Assembly: GCA_003218305.1 (NCBI GenBank)
Contig: QHMY01000046.1
Coordinates: forward strand, 1 to 53,088
DNA length: 53,088 nt
Direction of reading: 5' to 3'
From: Verrucomicrobiota bacterium
GTDB lineage: Bacteria; Verrucomicrobiota; Verrucomicrobiia; Chthoniobacterales; UBA10450
Below the pieces are notes generated by a model. That model worked only from the letters and a program-made list of their open reading frames with translations, searched no databases and had not been told where the DNA came from. Below, one piece after another: positions 34,453 through 40,723 of this stretch (position 1 is the first letter of the stretch; every line of letters starts with the position of its first letter). The position numbers and the translations under genes are program-made.

Positions 34453-34521
34453 TAGTGGCGCTTCTGCGAAGCGCCCGAGTTTGCGCAATGATTCCAAGGG
34501 CGCTTCACAGAAGCGCCACTA
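34453..34521. repeat. Paired-hairpin element that contains the stop codon of the next gene
   Basis: Two 24-bp arms (34453-34476 and 34498-34521) differ by one base when inverted: TAGTGGCGCTTCTG ... CAGAAGCGCCACTA. Each arm is itself a perfect 8-bp hairpin (GGCGCTTC / GAAGCGCC, 3-nt loop). The final CTA (34519-34521) is the TAG stop of the hydroquinone reductase on the minus strand. It can work as a bidirectional terminator. Confidence 0.8.
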
Positions 34522-35454
34522 CATCATCCGGTCGCGGCCGTGAGGCGCGTCCAAGTCCAGCTCGGGGCCGATTGGGACAATCCGGGTGGGATTGATCTGG
34601 CCGTGCGTCATATAGTAGTGGCGCTTGATGTGATCAAAATTCACCGTGCTGGCGATGCCATCGTGCTGGTAGAGATCCCGCAAGTAGCGCCACAGGCTCG
34701 GATAATCGACAATCCGGCGGAGATTGCATTTAAAGTGGCCGTGATAGACCGCGTCGAATCGGATGAGCGTCGGAAACAGGCGCCAGTCGGATTCGGTCAG
34801 GCGCTGGCCTAACAAGTAGCGCTGCGAGGCGAGTCGCGCGTCGAGTTTATCGAGAGTTTCGAACAACCGTTTCGCGGCGCGTTCGTAGGGCCGTTGGGCG
34901 GTGGCAAAGCCGGCGCGATAAACGCCATTGTTCACCCGCTGATAAATGAGTTCGTTGAGCTCATCGATTTCAGCGCTCAGCTCGGGCGGGTAGAAATCGT
35001 AATCGCTTGCGGCAAACTCATTGAATTCGCGGTTGAACATGCGGAGCAAGTCGTCGTCCGAGTTGCTGACGATCCGCTTCGTTTTTTTGTCCCACAACAC
35101 CGGCACCGTGACGCGTCCGTGGTACTGGGGATCGGTGGCGCGGTAAGCGTCAACCAGGAACTCAAAGCCATTCACCGGATCTCTGGAGTGTCCCGGACCC
35201 TCGCGGAAAGCCCAGCCACGTTCGTCGCGAACGGGGTCCACCACCGTCATGCCGATCGTTTCTTCGAGGCCTTTCAACTTGCGCAGGATGATGGTGCGAT
35301 GCGCCCACGGACAGGCGAGCGAGACGTAAAGATGGTAGCGGTCACGCTCCGGCGGGTAAGGGCTAGAGCCGTCGCGTTTCACCCAATCGCGAAACGCGTC
35401 TTCCTGGCGTTTGAACTCGCCGGACTCGGATTGTTCCTCGGGAAATTGCGCCAT
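34519..35454 (-). CDS. Glutathionyl-hydroquinone reductase (Xi-class GST)
   Basis: A 311-aa protein of the YqjG/ECM4 group, which uses glutathione to reduce glutathionyl-hydroquinones from quinone detoxification. The thioredoxin-fold has the family CPWAHR motif (Cys48), then SNSDDDLLRMFNREF and the C-terminal helical domain with TESDWRLFPTLIRFD and HIKRHYYMTHGQINP. ATG 35454 is chosen; the TTG three bases before is less likely. The stop codon sits in the repeat at 34453-34521. Confidence 0.93.
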   Translation of the reverse strand: MAQFPEEQSESGEFKRQEDAFRDWVKRDGSSPYPPERDRYHLYVSLACPWAHRTIILRKLKGLEETIGMTVVDPVRDERGWAFREGPGHSRDPVNGFEFLVDAYRATDPQYHGRVTVPVLWDKKTKRIVSNSDDDLLRMFNREFNEFAASDYDFYPPELSAEIDELNELIYQRVNNGVYRAGFATAQRPYERAAKRLFETLDKLDARLASQRYLLGQRLTESDWRLFPTLIRFDAVYHGHFKCNLRRIVDYPSLWRYLRDLYQHDGIASTVNFDHIKRHYYMTHGQINPTRIVPIGPELDLDAPHGRDRMM

Positions 35455-35600
35455 CAATCCGATCGTGGAGCGTTCTGACGTTTGATGCGAATCGAATTTT
35501 CGCGCGCGAGAACGCGAAAGGCGCGAGCCGACAAGATCGCGGTAATCTACTTTCGTCCGAAGCCCCTAATTTTTCTCATTTGAGAACACAAAAAGGGAGT

Positions 35601-35632
35601 TTGTTACGGTTATTACTCATGTTTCTTATAAT
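35601..35632 (+). promoter_or_regulatory. Possible promoter of paralogue 2
   Basis: A perfect TATAAT (35627-35632) lies in the AT-rich part of the 281-bp divergent gap, 103 bp before the GTG. A TTGTTA at 35601-35606 is 20 bp upstream, too far for an ideal -35; TTACGG at 35604 has 17-bp spacing. The rest of the gap holds no gene. Confidence 0.35.
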
Positions 35633-35735
35633 TCAGCATCATTTACAGCGAATAGCTCACTGTCGGAGAAATAGTTAGCTATCGAGGAGAAAAGGGCTTG
35701 CCACGCTGGTACGCGCCTTGCATACAGAGAATGCC

Positions 35736-36293
35736 GTGCGACGTCTTCTCTTACTGGTTTTTATAGTTGGCTTCGGCCTATCGCTTTCCGCAATCGAAGT
35801 CCGTTCTGAAGGACTCGCTTCATCCAAGACGAGATTTTATTATCGGACCCCGCAGGGGTATCCCGGTTCGGCTCGCATTATTCGCCATTACTGGAATGTG
35901 CCGGTGGTTCACCCGGATGCGCAGGTCGATGTGCGGCTGGATCCCCGGCTCCGACGCGCGGCCACCATTGCCCAGGAACGGGCCAATGCGAGCTCCCGCT
36001 CCCGCTGCTGGCGTTCCGTAAAGGAAGCGCTGCTTGCCTCCGGCGTAATTAACTCCTATCCGAAAACGAATTATGCCTCAGAGGCGGGTGACGAGCTGGT
36101 GCGCAACTATGGATTCAAGCGTCTGCCCGTCCGGGATCAATTCGCGGCGCCGATAGGTGCGGTGCTCGTCTTTGGTCACGGCGCTACCGGCCATGTGGTC
36201 ATTCGGACCAAGACCGGTTTTGTCAGCGATTACTGGACAAAGAACCGCTGCAAATATCCGTTGGTCGCGGTTTACGGAAAATACTCTTCGTAG
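35736..36293 (+). CDS. Secreted CHAP/NlpC-P60-like protein, paralogue 2
   Basis: A 185-aa exported protein. The GTG at 35736 followed by RRLLLLVFIVGFGLSLSA gives a good signal peptide and matches the GTG start of paralogue 1; a TTG at 35718 is an alternative. Catalytic-like Cys91 (SRCWRSVKEALLASG) and His153 (GHVVIRTKTGFVSD) align with the first copy. The N-terminal 40 residues of the mature protein are not similar to the other copy. It and paralogue 1 flank the hydroquinone reductase gene, which suggests a local duplication. Confidence 0.72.
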   Translation: MRRLLLLVFIVGFGLSLSAIEVRSEGLASSKTRFYYRTPQGYPGSARIIRHYWNVPVVHPDAQVDVRLDPRLRRAATIAQERANASSRSRCWRSVKEALLASGVINSYPKTNYASEAGDELVRNYGFKRLPVRDQFAAPIGAVLVFGHGATGHVVIRTKTGFVSDYWTKNRCKYPLVAVYGKYSS

Positions 36294-36324
36294 TCTGGGG
36301 ATCGCGCGCTTGATGCCGCGCAAA

Positions 36325-36341
36325 GTTTACCGCAGGTAAAC
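36325..36341. terminator. Hairpin at the end of two convergent genes
   Basis: Perfect 7-bp stem GTTTACC / GGTAAAC with GCA loop, at the ends of the CHAP-like gene (36293) and of the HNH-like gene, whose TAA stop (36327-36329) is inside the stem. A short T run follows on the minus side only (CTTT). Confidence 0.4.
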
Positions 36342-36767
36342 GATCCCGAAGTACTCGACAAAGCAGGCGATCCAATCCTCGCTGATTTCCTTTTGGGCCT
36401 GCGCAAGGGTCATCTTCCCCGCGGCGATGCGGGCCAGGAGATGGCGCGTCAGCAGTTCTTTTCGCTCCACGTTGTAGGGTCTGGCGGAGAGACTTTGCGG
36501 CCACAGATTTTCGACAACATCCGCGCCACCGAGTTCGGTGGGAATAAGGTGATCGACCTTAAATTCGGAGCGCCTCCGCCAGGGGATGTGATAACGGGAG
36601 AACATTCGCCGCTCCATTTCCTCAGTAACGCCGGCGCGATCCTTATCTCCCCGCGCCACCTTTCCCGGCGTGAGTTTCCGATTCGGCAGCAGTTCTTCTC
36701 CTGCGCGGGCTGAACCCGCCAGAGACAGGACGATCAGGAAAGCTGCGAGCGTAAGTCGAATATTCAA
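36327..36767 (-). CDS. Exported HNH-like nuclease-fold protein
   Basis: A 146-aa protein: signal peptide (1-22, ending SARA), then a short domain with KVDHLIPTELGG (Asp72, His73), NLWPQ (Asn87) and the following basic helix (ARPYNVERKEL). This D-H...N-L-W-P-Q order resembles the HNH zinc-finger nuclease fold, where the His is the general base. It could be an exported nuclease for nutrient scavenging. The second His of classical HNH is not seen (YN instead), so an inactive member is possible. Confidence 0.68.
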   Translation of the reverse strand: MNIRLTLAAFLIVLSLAGSARAGEELLPNRKLTPGKVARGDKDRAGVTEEMERRMFSRYHIPWRRRSEFKVDHLIPTELGGADVVENLWPQSLSARPYNVERKELLTRHLLARIAAGKMTLAQAQKEISEDWIACFVEYFGIVYLR

Positions 36768-36791
36768 GACGGCGGAAATGGCTCGCTAATC

Positions 36792-38813
36792 CTACTTCAG
36801 CAAATGTTCGCGGATGAACTGAACCGTGCTGTAAAACTGGAAATCCGCGTTTTTCTTTTTGGCAAAGCCGTGACCCTCGTCCTTCGCCATGAGAAACCAG
36901 ACCGGCGTGCTCTGTTTCTTGAGCGTGGCCACGATTTGTTCGGCTTCCGTCTTCGGCACTCGCGGATCGTTTGCGCCTTGCACTACAAAAAGCGGTTTGG
37001 TGATTTTATCCGCTTTGTTCAAGGGGGCGATCTGCTCGAGAAATTCGGCCATCTTCGGATCGCGTTCATCGCCGTACTCGACGCGTCGAAGATCCCTCCG
37101 ATAACTCTCCGTGTTCTTGAGGAAGGTGACGAAGTTGGATGGACCGACCACGTCCAGGGCACAACGAATTCGATCGGCGTAATTCGACGCCACCGCCAAA
37201 GTCATGAATCCGCCATAAGAACCGCCAGTCACCATGACGCGCCCGGCGTCGAGACCCTGGCGTGTGCCGATCCAGTCGAGCAGGGCCGAGATGTCCTTGT
37301 AGGAATCTTCGCGCTTAAAGCCGTTGTCGAGTTTCAGGAACGTTTTTCCATAGCCCGCCGATCCGCGGACATTCGGGAAGACGATCGCGCAGCCGAGCTC
37401 GTTGATGAAATAATTGTTCCGTCCCAAAAATCCGGGCCGGTACTGTGATTCGGGGCCGCCATGGATATTGATGATGACCGGTCGCGGGCCAGAAAACTTC
37501 TTTGGGTCCGGAGCATAAAGGAAACCGGTGATTTCCTTGCCGTCGAATGACTTCCAGCGAACCAACTCCGGTTCGACAAACTGCGTCGCGGGTAGGCCGC
37601 CGGTCTCGCTCGTTGTCCACCGCGCTGTCGTGTTCTTTCCGCCCGCGGTCGACCAGGTGTAAACGTCCGACGGTGAGCGCGCCCCTGCGACGTTGAACGC
37701 GAGCAGGCCTTGTTTCGGATCACGGTGCCAGCCCAGTCCCGAGATAACCACCGCGGGCAGCGGCGGGTTGAACACCGGGTCTTTTTGCGGCCGTGCCGTT
37801 ACGGTCCCGCTTCCCGGCACGATCTCAATCAGGTGCAGCGTGCTGACGCCATTTTCGTTCAGGGTATAGGCAATTTGTTTGCCATCCGGACTCAGGTCCC
37901 AGTCATCCACATCCCACTTCGAGTCGGGCAGAAGGTAGGTGTGTTTGCCGGTGGCGAGGTCGATGTAGGCCAGCCGCTGGAATTCTGACTCTCGATCTGT
38001 CGTGGCGAACACTCCCTTGCCATCCTTCGCAAATCTCGCCCTAGAATAGGATACCTTGTCCGCGCCTTCCGGAGGACGCGGCGTGACTTCCTTTTTCTCG
38101 CCGGTCGCGGTGTCAAACAACCAAAGATAACTTTCGTTAATCGAAACTTCTTCGCCGACCAGGAGCTGTTTGTCGTCGGGCGACCAGTCAACCGACTCCC
38201 AGCCGCCGCCTTTTAGTTCCGCGAGCAACCGATCGCTTTTAGGATCAGCGGGCGATTCCAGATAAATGTCGGTGTCGGCACCGTTGCGGCGAGTTGAGGT
38301 GTAAGCGATGCGCTCACCGTGAGTGCTCCAGGTCGGCCCTGAGTTCCGCGACTTGCCATCCGTCAGCAAAATGATTTCGCCGTCCGCGAGATTATGGCGG
38401 TAATTCTGATTGAATTCATTGCCGCCCGCGCCCTTCGAAAAAACGAAATACTCTCCCTTGGTCGGCTCGAACGTTCCGCCGTCCACGCGATCAGGAAAAA
38501 AGGTTAGCTGGGTCCGGTCCCCCCCGGGCTGGGTGACGCGATGGAGCTGATTGGTATCGCCGAAGCGGGTTGTGATCAGCATCTCAAGCCGGGAGGGATG
38601 CCAATCCTGGAACCCGGCCGCGCGTGATTCTGTATAACGGCCCACCTGCGCCGGCAGATCGCCCGGGATAGGTGGAATTCCGTCTACGACGAGATTGTCG
38701 CCTGGCGTGAGCGCTTTGGCTGGCTCAGGATCGGCCGCATTAACGGAAAGGGTCGGACCGAACAGAGTGAAAATAGCGAGCGCGAAAACAAACAAGGGTC
38801 GCAGAGTGTTCAT
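36792..38813 (-). CDS. Secreted S9-family prolyl oligopeptidase-like peptidase
   Basis: A 673-aa protein with a signal peptide (FVFALAIFTLFGPTLSVNA), a WD40/TolB-like beta-propeller (about 60-400) and an alpha/beta-hydrolase domain (about 430-673). Triad: Ser532 in GGSYGGFM, Asp616 in NDPRVP, His648 in GHGF. It resembles acylaminoacyl peptidase / dipeptidyl peptidase of the S9C type; it should release short peptides in the periplasm. It is divergent from the sulfotransferase-like gene by 85 bp. Confidence 0.92.
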   Translation of the reverse strand: MNTLRPLFVFALAIFTLFGPTLSVNAADPEPAKALTPGDNLVVDGIPPIPGDLPAQVGRYTESRAAGFQDWHPSRLEMLITTRFGDTNQLHRVTQPGGDRTQLTFFPDRVDGGTFEPTKGEYFVFSKGAGGNEFNQNYRHNLADGEIILLTDGKSRNSGPTWSTHGERIAYTSTRRNGADTDIYLESPADPKSDRLLAELKGGGWESVDWSPDDKQLLVGEEVSINESYLWLFDTATGEKKEVTPRPPEGADKVSYSRARFAKDGKGVFATTDRESEFQRLAYIDLATGKHTYLLPDSKWDVDDWDLSPDGKQIAYTLNENGVSTLHLIEIVPGSGTVTARPQKDPVFNPPLPAVVISGLGWHRDPKQGLLAFNVAGARSPSDVYTWSTAGGKNTTARWTTSETGGLPATQFVEPELVRWKSFDGKEITGFLYAPDPKKFSGPRPVIINIHGGPESQYRPGFLGRNNYFINELGCAIVFPNVRGSAGYGKTFLKLDNGFKREDSYKDISALLDWIGTRQGLDAGRVMVTGGSYGGFMTLAVASNYADRIRCALDVVGPSNFVTFLKNTESYRRDLRRVEYGDERDPKMAEFLEQIAPLNKADKITKPLFVVQGANDPRVPKTEAEQIVATLKKQSTPVWFLMAKDEGHGFAKKKNADFQFYSTVQFIREHLLK

Positions 38814-38898
38814 ATGAAAGGCTGATAGTCGGACAGGCTAGAACGGTTCCCGGGAATTAGGAACTGGCAATTCGTAATCGATATCCCAAGCTGGCGCC

Positions 38899-39642
38899 AT
38901 GTCGGAATCGACCTCGCCCGTTCGCATCGCGATGTGGTCCGGCCCGCGTAACATTTCGACCGCGATGATGCGGTCGTGGGGGAATCGGCCGGACACGTTT
39001 GTGTGCGACGAGCCGTTTTACGCGCATTATCTGCAGGCAACGGGACGCGGTCATCCCGGCGCTGAAGAAGTGATCGCCCGCGGCGAGACGGATTGGCGAA
39101 AGGTGGTGGAGCAACTGACCGGCCCCGTCCCCGATGGGAAACGTGTTTTTTACCAGAAACAGATGACGCATCATTTGTTGCCCGAGATCGACCGCGCCTG
39201 GCTTCTCGAGGTGACGAATTGTTTTCTAATCCGCGACCCACGCGAAGTGATCGTCTCGTACATCAAGAAGAACAACGATCCATCCCTGGATGACATCGGT
39301 TTCGTCCAACAAGCCGAGATTTTCGATTGGGTGCGCGCGGAGAGAGGCAGCCCGTCCCTGGTGCTTGACGCACGCGACGTCATCGAAAATCCGAAAAAAA
39401 TTCTGGAGTTGCTCTGCGATAAAGTCGGCGTTGAATTCACCGCCGCGATGCTCTCGTGGGCTCCCGGTTTGCGTGCGACCGACGGGATTTGGGCGAAGCA
39501 TTGGTATGGCGAAGTGGCGACCTCGACGACTTTTCGCAAGCCTTCAGGGCGTGACTCGGAGGAGGTGCCAGCGCGTTTGAGAGAGGTTTATGAGCGGGCG
39601 CAGGAATGTTACGCGCGCCTCCATCAATATCGATTGCGTTAG
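38899..39642 (+). CDS. Sulfotransferase-like P-loop protein
   Basis: A 247-aa soluble protein with a P-loop-like motif SGPRNIST (14-21) and LIRDPREVIVSY (PAPS 3'-phosphate-like binding motif; R-D-P-R-E). In these features it resembles sulfotransferases, but the P-loop lysine of typical members is absent (GPRNIST). It is followed after 48 bp by an aminotransferase-fold gene. In plants (BCAT-like protein 1 / 2 family) an N-terminal domain of this type (SGPRSLST) is fused to such an aminotransferase domain. I infer that the two bacterial products act together; the reaction is unknown. Confidence 0.75.
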   Translation: MSESTSPVRIAMWSGPRNISTAMMRSWGNRPDTFVCDEPFYAHYLQATGRGHPGAEEVIARGETDWRKVVEQLTGPVPDGKRVFYQKQMTHHLLPEIDRAWLLEVTNCFLIRDPREVIVSYIKKNNDPSLDDIGFVQQAEIFDWVRAERGSPSLVLDARDVIENPKKILELLCDKVGVEFTAAMLSWAPGLRATDGIWAKHWYGEVATSTTFRKPSGRDSEEVPARLREVYERAQECYARLHQYRLR

Positions 39643-39652
39643 AAGGCGTCGC

Positions 39653-39688
39653 ATAGGTCATATAGGTCGGATAGGTCCCATAGGTCGT
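39653..39688 (+). repeat. Four 9-bp tandem ATAGGTC units
   Basis: ATAGGTC-N2 starts at 39653, 39662, 39671 and 39680, just before the ATG at 39691. The variable two bases are AT, GG, CC, GT. No Shine-Dalgarno is seen after it, so the array may replace the leader or be a slipped-strand repeat. Confidence 0.7.
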
Positions 39689-39690
39689 AT

Positions 39691-40590
39691 ATGCTCCAGC
39701 AATTCCACGAGAAGAACCGCGACCTCCTGGTGAACATCAACGGCGAGCTCGTGCACCGGGACAAGGCCGGGGTGAGCCCGTTTGATTCCGCGGTCCAGGG
39801 GGGCGATGCCGTCTGGGAAGGACTGCGGCTTTATGACGGCCGCATCTTCAAATTGCACGAACATCTGGCCCGGCTCCGGCATTCTGCGGAAGCACTCTCC
39901 TTTGCTGAGATTCCGCCGGACGAAAAGATTATCGATGCGATCAGGCGCACCCTGGCCGCGAACAAGATGCGGGACGGTGTTCATATCCGCCTGACCGTGA
40001 CCCGTGGCGTAAAGACAACTTCGGGGATGGATCCCCGGCTGAATCAAACCGGGCCAACTTTGATCGTCCTGGCTGAACACAAGCCGCCGGTTTATGCGAA
40101 AACCGGGCTGACGTTGGTCACGAGCACCATCCGCCGTCCGCCGCCGGAGATTCTCGACCCGAGAATTCATCACGCCAATTTGCTGAACTCCATCCTGGCC
40201 AAGATCGAGGCGAACAAAGCCGGCGCGGATGACGCGCTCATGCTCGATACCCGCGGGTTCGTGGCAGAAACCAATGCCACCCATGTGTTCCTCGTCCGCG
40301 AGAACAAAGTCACCACGCCGCGGGTGCTGGCCTGTCCGGAAGGAATCACCCGCGCAACCGTGCTCGAGATTTGCGCGGCCAATAGGATCCCATGCGGCGA
40401 ATGCGACTTATCTCTCGAGGAGGTTTATCGCGCGGACGAGATGTTCTGCACCGGCACGATGGGCGAATTGGCTGGCGTCATTAAGGTAGACGGGCGTACC
40501 ATCGGCGGTGGCGAAATTGGGCCCATGACGCTCCGGCTGAGCGGATTGTTCGCGGAGCGGACCGCCCGGGAAGGCGTCGAAGTTGTCTAG
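39691..40590 (+). CDS. Class IV aminotransferase-fold protein lacking the PLP lysine
   Basis: A 299-aa fold type IV protein close to branched-chain and D-amino-acid aminotransferases: DSAVQGGDAVWEGLRLY near 30-46, RLTVTRGVKT, ILAKIEANKAGADDALMLD, AETNATHVFLV, PEGITRATVLEI, CTGTMGELAGV. The family places the Schiff-base Lys three residues before N in KSLNYL; here that stretch reads IHHANLL, so His160 replaces Lys and no other Lys is near. Thus usual transamination is doubtful, though the phosphate-binding GITR and TGT loops are kept. The gene ends in TAG inside an inverted-repeat element. Naming it ilvE would be unsafe. Confidence 0.85.
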   Translation: MLQQFHEKNRDLLVNINGELVHRDKAGVSPFDSAVQGGDAVWEGLRLYDGRIFKLHEHLARLRHSAEALSFAEIPPDEKIIDAIRRTLAANKMRDGVHIRLTVTRGVKTTSGMDPRLNQTGPTLIVLAEHKPPVYAKTGLTLVTSTIRRPPPEILDPRIHHANLLNSILAKIEANKAGADDALMLDTRGFVAETNATHVFLVRENKVTTPRVLACPEGITRATVLEICAANRIPCGECDLSLEEVYRADEMFCTGTMGELAGVIKVDGRTIGGGEIGPMTLRLSGLFAERTAREGVEVV

Positions 40591-40675
40591 TTGGTAGGGC
40601 GGCACCAGGAGCCACGCAGGCGTCAAGCGAGGCGCCGCCTCGATTGGGGGCCCCCCTATCGATATTGAACTAGAC
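40585..40675. repeat. Inverted-repeat element carrying the stop codon of the aminotransferase-fold gene
   Basis: GTCTAGTT (40585-40592) is matched by AACTAGAC (40668-40675). The TAG stop is at 40588-40590, within the left arm. Inside are a 7-bp palindrome CGAGGCG / CGCCTCG and a near-perfect 21-bp palindrome around GGGGGCCCCC (40641-40661). It fills the gap before mutS. Confidence 0.6.
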
Positions 40676-40723
40676 GCGTGTTTCCGGCTCGCAATCGAGG
40701 GTTGGTGATTTCATCTTTAGGCC

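Noticed and set aside
39653-39688. A CRISPR array.
   Set aside because: The 9-bp units with 2-bp variable positions are far too short for repeats and spacers, and no cas gene is present.
39691-40590. Simple annotation as branched-chain amino acid aminotransferase ilvE.
   Set aside because: The catalytic lysine is absent (His160), and the sulfotransferase-like neighbour points to the plant BCAT-like group, so the standard name would mislead.
40641-40661. GGGGGCCCCC palindrome as a rho-independent terminator.
   Set aside because: There is no T-tract and the palindrome leaves almost no loop; it fits better as part of the repeat element.
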